The position numbers and the translations under genes were made by a program. 47,097 bases of DNA from Phenylobacterium sp. (GTDB lineage Bacteria; Pseudomonadota; Alphaproteobacteria; Caulobacterales; Caulobacteraceae), in NCBI RefSeq assembly GCF_025351295.1, contig NZ_JANXWD010000059.1, positions 1-47,097 of the forward strand, given 5' to 3'. Shown piece after piece: positions 19,378-27,382 of this stretch. Every line of letters begins with the position of its first letter. Within the stretch, counting starts at the first letter, position 1. The notes beneath the pieces were generated by a model. The model was not told the origin of the DNA. It was given only the letters and a program-made list of their open reading frames with translations, and did not search any database.

Positions 19378-20451
19378 ATGCGCGATCCCGCCCGGTCAGA
19401 CCGACTCCGCACCCAAGCGGCCCAGGCGCTGGCGGCCGGTCGCCTGGGCGAAGCTCAGGCCCGGCTCGAGTCAGCCGTCCGGGCCGACCCGCGATCGGCC
19501 TTCGCCCATCACGATCTCGGCGGGCTCCACAAGCTGCAGGGCCGGCTGCCGGAGGCCGAGACCAGCCTGCGGGCCGCCCACGCGCTGGCGCCCGACGACG
19601 CGAAGACCCGCCATGCCCTCGGCATCGTGCTGCTGAGCCAGGGCCGCTACCGCGAAGGCTGGCCGCTCTACGACGCGCGCCACGCGATCCCCGAGCTGCG
19701 GCTGCTGAAGCCCGCCCTCCCCTACCCGGCCTGGACGGGCGAGGACGTGGCCGGCAAGCGCCTGCTGATCTTTCCGGAGCAGGGCCTCGGCGACCAGATC
19801 CAGTACGCCCGTTTCGCCCCCTGGCTGGCGGCGCGCGGCGCCGACGTCACCCTGATGTGCCACCCGGCCCTGGCCCGGCTGTTCGACCGGAGCCTGGGCG
19901 TCCGGGTGATCGCCGCCAGCGGCCAGGTGGACTTCCCGGACCCGGACTATTGGGTGATGTCAGGCTCGATCACCGGCCGCACCGGGCTCGGTCCGGACGC
20001 GCTGCCGAACGCGCCCTACCTGCGGTCCGGCGACGGCGGGCCGGCGGCCTCTGGCGGCCTCGGCGTGGTCACCCGCGGCAACCCCGCCCACACCAATGAT
20101 GCCAACCGCTCGCTCCCGCCCGATCTGGCCGCCCGGCTGCTGGCGCTCCCGGCCGCCGTCAGCCTGCAGCCGGAGGACACCGGCGCGAAGGACTTCGCCG
20201 ACACCGCCGCCCTGGTCGCCGGCCTGGATCTGGTGATTGCCGTCGACACCGCCGTGGCCCACCTGGCCGCGGCCATGGGCAAGCCGACGTGGATCCTGCT
20301 GCCCCGCCTGATGACCGATTGGCGCTGGATGGAGGACCGGCCCGACAGCCCCTGGTACCCCTCGGCCAGACTGTTCCGCCAGCCGCGCGCCGGCGACTGG
20401 ACGCCCGTCCTTGACGAGGTGCGGGCCGCGCTGGCGGCCCGCCTGCCCTAG
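19378..20451 (+). CDS. TPR protein with GT9-like glycosyltransferase domain
   Basis: 357 aa from the ATG at 19378; the frame is open far upstream but that part is antisense to the methyltransferase and rplK leader. Residues 10-90 form two to three tetratricopeptide-like repeats (AHHDLGGLHKLQGRLPEAET, TRHALGIVLLSQGRYREGWP). The rest resembles glycosyltransferase family 9: FPEQGLGDQIQYARF for the N-lobe and VIAVDTAVAHLAAAMGKPTW for the nucleotide-sugar lobe. The combination is common in alphaproteobacterial surface glycan or flagellin-modification loci. The TAG stop lies in the CTAG edge of the palindromic repeat that follows. Confidence 0.85.
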   Translation: MRDPARSDRLRTQAAQALAAGRLGEAQARLESAVRADPRSAFAHHDLGGLHKLQGRLPEAETSLRAAHALAPDDAKTRHALGIVLLSQGRYREGWPLYDARHAIPELRLLKPALPYPAWTGEDVAGKRLLIFPEQGLGDQIQYARFAPWLAARGADVTLMCHPALARLFDRSLGVRVIAASGQVDFPDPDYWVMSGSITGRTGLGPDALPNAPYLRSGDGGPAASGGLGVVTRGNPAHTNDANRSLPPDLAARLLALPAAVSLQPEDTGAKDFADTAALVAGLDLVIAVDTAVAHLAAAMGKPTWILLPRLMTDWRWMEDRPDSPWYPSARLFRQPRAGDWTPVLDEVRAALAARLP

Positions 20452-20501
20452 CGCGTGTCAGGCGAAAGTGGATCCCGGTTTCGCCGCCCGACGCGCTCTA
20501 G
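20448..20501. repeat. palindromic repeat R1
   Basis: CTAG-bounded palindrome. The outer arms GCGCGT.TC and GACGCGC pair, as do the inner arms GGCGAAA and TTTCGCC. An inverted second copy is at 44995-45047. The left CTAG provides the stop codon of the glycosyltransferase gene. REP-like family; transcription termination or mRNA end protection is possible. Confidence 0.85.
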
Positions 20502-20512
20502 TTCAAAGAGTG

Positions 20513-20564
20513 AGAGCCTTTTTATCTGGTCCAAGTGAGTCCACTTGAACCAGAAAGGCTCTAG
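20513..20564. repeat. palindromic repeat R2, copy a
   Basis: AGAGCC..TCTGGTYCAAGTG and its complement CACTTGAACCAGA..GGCTCT form a 50-bp stem-loop around AGTC. It ends in CTAG, next to the TIR-bounded element at 20565. Confidence 0.88.
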
Positions 20565-20726
20565 CAGGTTGTTGAAATAGGTTTTTTAGGGTGCCTGAGG
20601 CGCAAGTTTGCAGCCCTAGAGATTCAGAAAACCCAATTATTTCAACTACGAGATTTTGCCTGTTTGAGCGGAAGGGCCATGAGAGGGCGAAAATCGGCCC
20701 TCACCGTCGACTTTTTCAACAGCCTG
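20565..20726. mobile_element. 162-bp MITE-like element, copy 1
   Basis: Imperfect terminal inverted repeats: CAGGTTGTTGAAATAGG at the left and the complement of CAGGCTGTTGAAAAAG at the right. It is bracketed by CTAG (20561-20564) and TTAG (20727-20730). There is no coding capacity. A second copy in opposite orientation lies at 42074-42216 with one end missing. It sits between two direct copies of R2. The parent transposon is not in the window; ends of this type recall IS5/IS1182-like elements, a weak guess. Confidence 0.75.
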
Positions 20727-20728
20727 TT

Positions 20729-20780
20729 AGAGCCTTTTTATCTGGTTCAAGTGAGTCCACTTGAACCAGAAAGGCTCTAG
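20729..20780. repeat. palindromic repeat R2, copy b
   Basis: Nearly identical direct copy of 20513-20564 (one base different in the left arm). Its terminal CTAG supplies the stop codon of pgsA read on the minus strand. Confidence 0.88.
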
Positions 20781-21397
20781 GCTTGCAGCGCCTTGCGGGT
20801 CTGTTCCCAGTATTGGGCGCCGGTGATCAGGGTCACCAGGGCGGCGATCCAGAACAGGCCGTGAGCTGCCCATTCGAAGCCGCCGCGCAACGCCGTGCCG
20901 TCCGGCAGCGAGAACGCGCCCCAGGCGGCCACCACCAACTCCATGCTGAGCGCCACCATCTGCAGGGTGGTCTTCCACTTGGCCAGCAGGGTGACCGGCA
21001 GCTTGACGCCCTTGCCGGCGCTGACCTCGCGCAGCGCGCTGACCGTGAACTCGCGGAACAGGATCAGGCCGGCCGGCACAACCACCATCGGCTGGGGACC
21101 CAGCGACAGCAGGCCCAGGATCGCGCCGCAGACCAGCACCTTGTCGCCGATCGGGTCGAGGATCGCGCCCCAGACGCTCTCGGCGTGCAGCTTGCGCGCC
21201 AGCCAGCCGTCGAAGAAATCGGTCACCGCCGCCAGCACGAAGGCATAGACCGCCCATCGCTGCAGGGCGAACTGCTGCTCCGGCTCCAGGCGGTTGGAGA
21301 AGTAGGGCACGGCCCCGGTGGACGCCGCCAGGGCGATGAACATGAACAGCGCCATGACGAGGCGCGATCCGGTGAGGATGTTCGGCAAGGATTTCAT
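20777..21397 (-). CDS. pgsA: CDP-diacylglycerol--glycerol-3-phosphate 3-phosphatidyltransferase
   Basis: 206 aa inner-membrane enzyme making phosphatidylglycerol phosphate, the first committed step to phosphatidylglycerol and cardiolipin. The CDP-alcohol phosphotransferase motif is complete: D60-FF-D63-G64-WL-A67-R68, then Gly77, Asp81 and Asp85 in GAILDPIGDK. Four to five hydrophobic helices surround it and the N-terminus MKSLPNILTGSRLVMA is typical of PgsA. In many proteobacteria pgsA follows uvrC; here uvrC is on the same strand but 20.8 kb upstream. The TAG stop lies inside the edge of repeat R2. Confidence 0.95.
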   Translation of the reverse strand: MKSLPNILTGSRLVMALFMFIALAASTGAVPYFSNRLEPEQQFALQRWAVYAFVLAAVTDFFDGWLARKLHAESVWGAILDPIGDKVLVCGAILGLLSLGPQPMVVVPAGLILFREFTVSALREVSAGKGVKLPVTLLAKWKTTLQMVALSMELVVAAWGAFSLPDGTALRGGFEWAAHGLFWIAALVTLITGAQYWEQTRKALQA

Positions 21398-21500
21398 CTA
21401 CAGACCGAGCGTCCAAGCTTGAGCTTCGTTCCCGAAGCTTAGCCGCTTCGCGCCGCGCTCATACAGCTATTCGCCGGATCCGCGCGGCCGAAGCCCGCCC

Positions 21501-24092
21501 TTAGAACTTCGCCCGAACCCCAGCCTCATAGGTCAGGTCGTAGAATTCCCGCTGGATCGGGCGGCTGGCCGAGGCCTCGTAGAAGCGCAGGGGCTCGTCG
21601 GTGAGGTTCTTGACGTTGAAGTAGACGTTGTAGGCCGGGGTCACCTGATAGCTGCTGGTGAAGTCCAGGGTGGCGCGCTTGTCCTGGAAGACGTCCGTGG
21701 CGCGGCTGCCGCCGATCCCGAACAGGGTCTTGCCGACATACTGATAGGCCAGCCGCAACTGCAGGCCCCGGGCTTCATAGAAGACCGAGGCGTTGGCGGT
21801 CCACTTGGAGGCGCCGGGCAGGGCCACCGTCTCGCCGGGGCGCAGCTCGACCCGGGTGTCGACGTAGGTGGCGTTGGTGTCGATCCCCAGACCTTCAAAC
21901 GGCGCGGGCAGGAAATCGAAGCGCTGCACGTAGGCCGCCTCGACGCCGCGGGCCCGCGCGTTGGAGACGTTGTCGAAGCTGGTCTGGCTGACGATGCCCA
22001 CCAGGTCGGGATAGGGGCCGCGCACGACGCGCGCGACGATGAAGTCGTCGAACTCCTTGTCGAACAGGCCGAGCGAAACGATGCCGGAATGGGGCAGGTA
22101 GTATTCGACCGAAAGATCGAAATCCTTTCCGTAGGTCGGCTTCAGGTTCGGGTTACCGGTGCTGACGGTGTTGGCGCCCACATCGACGCGGCTGGACTGA
22201 GTGGTCTGCAGAAAGCCCGGCCGGGCGATGGCGGTGGCGAAGGTGGCCCGGACCACGAGGTCGTCGCTGGGCTGGTAGCGCAGCTGGGCGGTCGGGAAGG
22301 CGTTGGTGTAGCTGTGCGAGCGGCTGTTGGGCCGGTAGGAGACCGCGCCCGCCGCATCCTTGACCTGCGACAGGCCGCGATAGGTGGCGTCGGTCGCCTC
22401 CACCCGCACCCCGGCCAACAGGCTCCATGGTCCCCAGGCGCCCTGGTACTGGCCATAGCCGGCGTAGACGTCCTCGTCGTCGTCCAGGAACGCCCCGGCG
22501 TCGCGCCCCTGGTCGCGTGCCAGCTTGCGGGTGAACAGGGCGGGGTTGTTGTCGAGGAAGCGGCGCAGGTCCACGCCACTGGCGCGGACGCCCACGGCAT
22601 AGTTGTCGTCATAGAAGACGAACGGGCCGCCGCCTGGGAAATCGCTGAGCAGCTTGGCGGGGCCGGTGTAGGCGAAGCTGAAATTATGCGGCTGCACCTG
22701 CTTGCTGCGCAGGCGGACCTTGCCGCCGACCTTCAGGGTGTCGGCGTCCGAGAGCCACTGGCCCGCCAGGCTGGCGTTGGCGGCATAGGACCACTCCTCG
22801 TCGCGGTCCTTCTCGTTGGCGTTGTTGATGCCGGTCAGGGCGTAGGCCTTGGGGTCGAGTACATTGCCACCGCTGGCCGACACCACCTTGGGCACGTCGG
22901 GATTGGTGGTGTTGTCGTAGACCACGGTCAATGGGTCGGGTCCGCGAAAGGTAGAGTTGATGTCGCGCTCGCGGGCGTAGGTCGCGCGGGAATAGGCGGC
23001 CTGGTAGTCGATGAGCAGGCGGCCGAAGCGGTCCTTGCCGCCCACCGCGAAGATCGAGTTGCGGTGGGTTTCCTGCTCGTCGCGCAGGGTGGCGGCGGTG
23101 TTGGCGCCGGAGGCGGTGAGGCTGTTCGGCGCGCCGGGCGTAACCGCGGCGTCGTCGCCCAGGCTGTTGTAGGCCAGGATCTGGCGGTTCACCGACTCGC
23201 GATAGCCGGCGACGGTGGCGCGGGCGAACCAAGCGTGGTCGTCACTGGCCTTGAAATCCAGCTCGCCGGAATAGCCGAAGCGGCGGCGATGGTACTGGTA
23301 GCGGCGCAGCTCGAGGGCGTCGAACACCTTGTCGGGGATGTCCGGCTGGCCGTCGATATAGGCCGCCTCGACGTCGTCGATGCCGCGGCGATCGTTGTTC
23401 TGGTACTGGGTCAGGACGAAGGACAGGGGCTCGCTCTCGGTGACGCCGGGCAGGCTCGCGCCCCAGCCAAGGCGGCCGCCGACCACGATCTCGTCGCGAA
23501 AGGCCTTGGTCTTGCGAAGCGGCTCATAGCCGCCGCCCAGGGTGACCTCGGCGAACAGTCGCTTGGCGTTGATGGCGGTGCGCGGGGTCAGCTCGACCTG
23601 GCCGCCCAGGCCCTCGGCCTCATGGTCCGGCAGGCCGGTCTTGTAGATCTCCAGGCGGTCGACGGCGCCGATCGGCACCGTGTCGAACTCCACGGCCCGA
23701 CCGGTGAAGTTGAAATAGGTCAAGGTCGGCAGGGTGTTCAGCAGCACCACGCCGCCGAAGGTGGCGCCGTTCAGGTTGCCGTCCAGGCCGCGGATATTGA
23801 CGTAGCGGCCCTCGCCCGTGTCGATCGACAGGGAGACCCCCGGCATGCGGCTCAGCGCCTCGGCGGCGTTGACATCGGGATATTTGGCGATGGTCTCGGC
23901 CGACTGGACATTGACCAGGTTCGGCGCGTCCTTCTGGACGACGCGGGCGGTGGCTTCCAGCCGCGGCGCGGTCACCACGACGCCCTCGACGGTGGAGGCG
24001 GGGGTTTCGGCCGGGGCCTCGGCGGCGGCGGCGGCGCCCCCCAGCGAGAGGGCGGAGGCCGCCGCCAGCAACAGATCGCGCCGCACCGTCAT
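21501..24092 (-). CDS. TonB-dependent receptor, Caulobacter/Xanthomonas type
   Basis: 863 aa outer-membrane transporter. Signal peptide about 30 residues (MTVRRDLLLAAASALSLGGA and on). The plug domain follows with VEGVVVTAPRLEATA near the N-terminus, VNAAEALSRMPGVSLSIDTG and RYVNIRGLDGNLNGATFGG. The C-terminus closes the barrel, ending YDLTYEAGVRAKF with a terminal aromatic residue. Receptors with this plug signature take up poly- or oligosaccharides or other large ligands in Caulobacterales; the ligand is not predictable here. The frame is open to 24116 but the ATG at 24092 gives the signal peptide. It stands alone with a palindrome upstream. Confidence 0.93.
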   Translation of the reverse strand: MTVRRDLLLAAASALSLGGAAAAAEAPAETPASTVEGVVVTAPRLEATARVVQKDAPNLVNVQSAETIAKYPDVNAAEALSRMPGVSLSIDTGEGRYVNIRGLDGNLNGATFGGVVLLNTLPTLTYFNFTGRAVEFDTVPIGAVDRLEIYKTGLPDHEAEGLGGQVELTPRTAINAKRLFAEVTLGGGYEPLRKTKAFRDEIVVGGRLGWGASLPGVTESEPLSFVLTQYQNNDRRGIDDVEAAYIDGQPDIPDKVFDALELRRYQYHRRRFGYSGELDFKASDDHAWFARATVAGYRESVNRQILAYNSLGDDAAVTPGAPNSLTASGANTAATLRDEQETHRNSIFAVGGKDRFGRLLIDYQAAYSRATYARERDINSTFRGPDPLTVVYDNTTNPDVPKVVSASGGNVLDPKAYALTGINNANEKDRDEEWSYAANASLAGQWLSDADTLKVGGKVRLRSKQVQPHNFSFAYTGPAKLLSDFPGGGPFVFYDDNYAVGVRASGVDLRRFLDNNPALFTRKLARDQGRDAGAFLDDDEDVYAGYGQYQGAWGPWSLLAGVRVEATDATYRGLSQVKDAAGAVSYRPNSRSHSYTNAFPTAQLRYQPSDDLVVRATFATAIARPGFLQTTQSSRVDVGANTVSTGNPNLKPTYGKDFDLSVEYYLPHSGIVSLGLFDKEFDDFIVARVVRGPYPDLVGIVSQTSFDNVSNARARGVEAAYVQRFDFLPAPFEGLGIDTNATYVDTRVELRPGETVALPGASKWTANASVFYEARGLQLRLAYQYVGKTLFGIGGSRATDVFQDKRATLDFTSSYQVTPAYNVYFNVKNLTDEPLRFYEASASRPIQREFYDLTYEAGVRAKF

Positions 24093-24185
24093 GGAATCGC
24101 TCCCGCACACCAACACTGCGGGGAGCCTTAGGCCGGGGACGAGACGGGTCTGAGAACTTCCGGTTGCAGAACTGTAACGGAATGG

Positions 24186-24199
24186 TTGGGAAATCCCAA
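24186..24199. promoter_or_regulatory. 14-bp perfect palindrome upstream of the TonB receptor gene
   Basis: TTGGGAAATCCCAA lies 94 bp before the receptor start and just beyond the end of the protease gene. It may be an operator; nothing else marks it. Confidence 0.3.
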
Positions 24200-24227
24200 T
24201 CTTTCGGTCATGTTGGCGAACGCTCGG

Positions 24228-24992
24228 TCAGCCCCCCGCGTCGCGCCACTTCAGGATCAGCTTGCGGCCGCGGAATTCGAACGACTCCAGGCGGTTCAGA
24301 AAGCTCAGGCCGAGGAGTGAACTGCTGATCGGGGCCTTGTTGATCGTCAGCTTGAAGTCGCCCATCGCGATCGGGCCGATCTCTAGGCTCTGCACGGCGT
24401 AGGGCGCGCCATAGCCCGTGCCGTTGGCGGTCTCGGCCTCGGATTCGTAAGCGAGGCTGTCCACCGGGATCCCCAGGCGGCGCGCGTCGTCCGGGCTCAG
24501 CACGGTGTCGGTGGCCCCGGTGTCGACGACGAAGCGCACCCGCTGGCCGTTGACCTTGCCCACCACCACGAAGCCGCCCTGGTCGTTCTGCGGGATCACC
24601 AGCTCATGGTCGCCGGTGGTCACCGGGGCGCCGGGGCTGAAGGCCAGCCGGAGGCGTTGCGGCACGCCGGCCAGTTCCTCGCGATAGGCAAGGCCCAGCG
24701 CCAGCACCGCCACGATCGCCACCCAGATCGCCGCATGCCTCAGGTATCGGCCCACCGCCTCGCGCCGAAACCGCGCCAGGCCGGAGGCCAGCAGGATCAG
24801 CACCCCGGCGCTGTAGCCGACCGAGGCCCAATCGTCCCGCGTCCGCAGCGCCTCCGGAAACGCCCGCGCCAGCGCCGCCACGATCCCGCCCAGCGCCACG
24901 ACGAACAGCAGCCAGAGCCACGGCCGGCGGCGCATCGGCGCCGGGGCCGGCTTCGGCGGCTCGATATCCCACGGCCCCCTGCCATTGCTCAT
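24228..24992 (-). CDS. membrane-anchored retropepsin-like aspartic protease
   Basis: 254 aa from the ATG at 24992. The N-terminal half has about three hydrophobic helices (25-45, 58-72, 88-103). The C-terminal half is a clan AA aspartic protease with FVVDTGATDTVLS (catalytic Asp157) and the flap-like YGAPYAVQ further on. Single-domain enzymes of this type (TIGR02281-like) work as dimers and are common in alphaproteobacteria; targets are unknown. The TSAL-type motif near the C-terminus is SSSLLGLSFLNRLESFEF. It is divergent from the LuxR gene, 196 bp apart. Confidence 0.88.
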   Translation of the reverse strand: MSNGRGPWDIEPPKPAPAPMRRRPWLWLLFVVALGGIVAALARAFPEALRTRDDWASVGYSAGVLILLASGLARFRREAVGRYLRHAAIWVAIVAVLALGLAYREELAGVPQRLRLAFSPGAPVTTGDHELVIPQNDQGGFVVVGKVNGQRVRFVVDTGATDTVLSPDDARRLGIPVDSLAYESEAETANGTGYGAPYAVQSLEIGPIAMGDFKLTINKAPISSSLLGLSFLNRLESFEFRGRKLILKWRDAGG

Positions 24993-25188
24993 GCGCTCGC
25001 TCTCCCCCCGCCGCGAACGGGTCGCGCACCGGGACGCTATCACGGCCTCGCCCAACCGGCAGCCGGGCCAGCCGGAACCAACGGGTGGTCGCGTTACAGG
25101 CATCGGTCTGCGGGATAGGCGCCGCGTACACCTTTCCGGATGCATCTTGCGCTGCGCTCAGACATCATGAGGCGAGGTGGGCCGCGAG

Positions 25189-26262
25189 ATGCTCGGTAAG
25201 CACGCGATCGATACATTCTTCGTCGGCGCGACGACGCCGGGGCTGTGGCCCAGCGCACTTGAGACCATCGCGCAGGATCTCGGCGCGGACGGCGCAACGC
25301 TGACCAACGGCACGGCGATACCTTCGCGGGTCTCGACCTCGCTCGGCATCACGTCCATCGTCGAGGAGTATTTCACCCTCGCCGCCGGGTTCGACAGCCG
25401 CGAGGACCGGGTACAGCCCAGCCCAGACGGCGGGTTCGTCGGCGACTTCGACAACTATGCGCCCGACGAGATCGAGCGCGATCCGTTCTACATGGACTTC
25501 CTGCGGCCGCGCGGCTTCGGCTGGCACGCCGCGGCGGCGCTGAGCGGCGGCAACAGCCCCCTGGTGCTCAGCCTGAAGCGGCGATGGAGCCTGGGGCCCT
25601 TCCAGCGCGACGAACTGGAGCGGATCACCGTGGTGCTGCCGCATCTGCGGGCCGCGGCCTATGCGGCCCAGGTCTCCCTGCGGTTCCGCTCCGAGGACCA
25701 CCTGCACGCGCTGACGGCCATCGGACAGGGCGGCCTGCTGTTGAACCGCGAGGGCCGGGTCCTGGCCCACAATGCGGCGGTGGAGTTCGGCGACGGGCTG
25801 AGCCTGGCGGAGGGTCATCTGAAGGCTGCCTATGCCTCGGAGCAGGGCGCGCTCGACCGGGCGGTGGCCATCGCGGTGAGCCGCTCGCCGCCCAGTGAGC
25901 TGCCGGCGCCCAGGGCCGCGGTGCTGCATCGCCCCTCGGGCCGCCGGCCGCTGATCGTGCGGATCGCCAGGTTGTTCGACGTGGCGCCCAACCCGATCGC
26001 CCAGGCGCGCGCGCTGGTCAGTGTGATCGATACCTCGACGGCGCCGGTCGCCACCTCGGACCTGCTGCGCCAGTTGTTCGGCCTGACGCCCAAGGAATCC
26101 GAACTCGTCCTGCTGCTGGGCCAGGGCCACACGCTGAGCCAGGCGGCCGAGCTTTGCCGGATCAGCCTGCCGCACGCCCGCCAGCGGCTGAAGATCATCT
26201 TCCAGAAGACCGAGACCTCCCGGCAGGGCGAGCTGGTCACCCTGGTGATGCGCCTGGCCTGA
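25189..26262 (+). CDS. LuxR-type HTH transcriptional regulator
   Basis: 357 aa from the ATG at 25189; a GTG at 25177 in the same frame is possible, but AGGTGG is better spaced for the ATG. The C-terminal 60 residues form a LuxR/GerE helix-turn-helix: FGLTPKESELVLLLGQGHTL followed by SQAAELCRISLPHARQRLKI. The first ~280 residues contain a PAS/GAF-like region (LTAIGQGGLLLNREGRVLAH) but no acyl-homoserine-lactone domain that I can recognise. The signal is unknown. The gene is followed by a 14-bp tandem repeat and the PEP-CTERM gene, which may be its target. Confidence 0.85.
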   Translation: MLGKHAIDTFFVGATTPGLWPSALETIAQDLGADGATLTNGTAIPSRVSTSLGITSIVEEYFTLAAGFDSREDRVQPSPDGGFVGDFDNYAPDEIERDPFYMDFLRPRGFGWHAAAALSGGNSPLVLSLKRRWSLGPFQRDELERITVVLPHLRAAAYAAQVSLRFRSEDHLHALTAIGQGGLLLNREGRVLAHNAAVEFGDGLSLAEGHLKAAYASEQGALDRAVAIAVSRSPPSELPAPRAAVLHRPSGRRPLIVRIARLFDVAPNPIAQARALVSVIDTSTAPVATSDLLRQLFGLTPKESELVLLLGQGHTLSQAAELCRISLPHARQRLKIIFQKTETSRQGELVTLVMRLA

Positions 26263-26284
26263 CGGCGGGCTGTCGAGGATGCCA

Positions 26285-26352
26285 TCCCACATGGGCCCTC
26301 CTACATGGGCCCTCCTGCATGGGCCCTCCCACATGGGCCCTCCCACATGGGA
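26285..26352 (+). repeat. 14-bp tandem repeat
   Basis: ATGGGCCCTCCYRC is repeated head to tail with starts at 26291, 26305, 26319, 26333 and a partial unit at 26347. Each unit contains the palindrome GGGCCC. It lies 23 bp after the LuxR gene and before the PEP-CTERM gene. The period is not a multiple of three, so it is not a coding repeat. Confidence 0.9.
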
Positions 26353-26449
26353 GTGTCGGCATCGCCGTTTCTTCAGCAAGGTCATCCTCGACGGGCTCGA
26401 CCGACCTCGGTCAGGAGCGCCCGCAGTTCATTTGCGTAAGGGCATGGGC

Positions 26450-27247
26450 ATGATGCGACTTCGGACAGTTTCCCTGGCGGCTGCCAGCTTCGCGTTTGCG
26501 GTGGCGGCGATGCCGGCGCTGGCGGGCACGACCTCCTATTCGGACACCACCTTCAACGTCTCCGACTACACGCTGGGCGCATTCAAGGACGCCGCGGTGA
26601 CGGTGGATTCGTACGGCCAGACGCCCACCGGCGGCAATCCGGCCGCGGCCCTGCAGGGCACGGTCTCCAGCACCGGGACCAATCTGCAGGGCGTGCTGTT
26701 CACCGCGCTGAACACCACGTTCACCTACGATCCGACCGCCAGCGGCGCGATCACCTCGCTCGATTTCGCCCTCGAGCGCTATGCCAACCCCTTCGTCGGC
26801 GCGACCCAGAGCAATGTCGGCAGCTACTCGTTGCGGCTGCTCGCCGAACAGGCCGGCACGCTCTACCAGGCCACCTTCGTGTTCGGTCCGTTCAACGTGC
26901 CGGGCGGCGACTGGCATGCGCTGTCGCAGACCGGCATCCTGGCCAGCAACTTCTTCGTGCTGGACGGCTCGAACTTCGCGGGCTCGGGCGCGGTCGGCGG
27001 GCTGGATTACAGCGGCGGCGCGATCACCTTCGGGTTCGCGATGCGCGGCGGCGGCCTGTTCAACGTCGACGGCTCGCCGTTCACCGGCAGCGCCACCAAC
27101 GATCTGCGCGCCGACAACTTCGCCCTGACGGTCAACTCGGCCAGCGCGGCCGTGCCGGAACCGGCGACCTGGGCGATGATGATCCTGGGCCTGGGCGGCG
27201 TCGGCGGAACCCTGCGTGCGCGCCGCCGGCGGCCGGCGCTGATCTAG
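26450..27247 (+). CDS. PEP-CTERM sorting domain protein
   Basis: 265 aa secreted protein. Signal peptide MMRLRTVSLAAASFAFAVAA followed by MPALAG. The middle is Gly/Ser/Thr-rich and beta-rich with no enzyme motif. The C-terminus carries the sorting signal: VPEPATWAMMILGLGGVGGT and then RARRRR. PEP-CTERM tails are recognised by an exosortase, which is not encoded in this window, and the mature proteins usually go to the cell surface or biofilm matrix. The frame is open upstream through the tandem repeat; the start at 26450 is chosen for an AAGGG 7 nt before it, and 26444 or 26453 are close alternatives. Confidence 0.88.
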   Translation: MMRLRTVSLAAASFAFAVAAMPALAGTTSYSDTTFNVSDYTLGAFKDAAVTVDSYGQTPTGGNPAAALQGTVSSTGTNLQGVLFTALNTTFTYDPTASGAITSLDFALERYANPFVGATQSNVGSYSLRLLAEQAGTLYQATFVFGPFNVPGGDWHALSQTGILASNFFVLDGSNFAGSGAVGGLDYSGGAITFGFAMRGGGLFNVDGSPFTGSATNDLRADNFALTVNSASAAVPEPATWAMMILGLGGVGGTLRARRRRPALI

Positions 27248-27382
27248 CGGCGCCGATCCAGGCGCGGCGAACCTATCCGCCGCGCCGTCCGTTCGACGGC
27301 TTCGTATTCCCTTGCCCGCGGCATTGGTGAACAATGACCGACAAGGCCCGGCGGTAGTCCGGGCGAGGCTTAGGGGGATGGC

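Noticed and set aside
22089..24131. 680-codon frame opposite the TonB receptor
   Set aside because: Low-complexity Val/Gly/Ala-rich shadow; the minus-strand receptor is unmistakable.
26285..26352. CRISPR array
   Set aside because: Units are head-to-tail without spacers and only 14 bp long.
26279..26449. N-terminal extension of the PEP-CTERM protein through the tandem repeat
   Set aside because: It would place a repeat-encoded stretch before the signal peptide; the start near 26450 gives a normal signal peptide and ribosome binding site.
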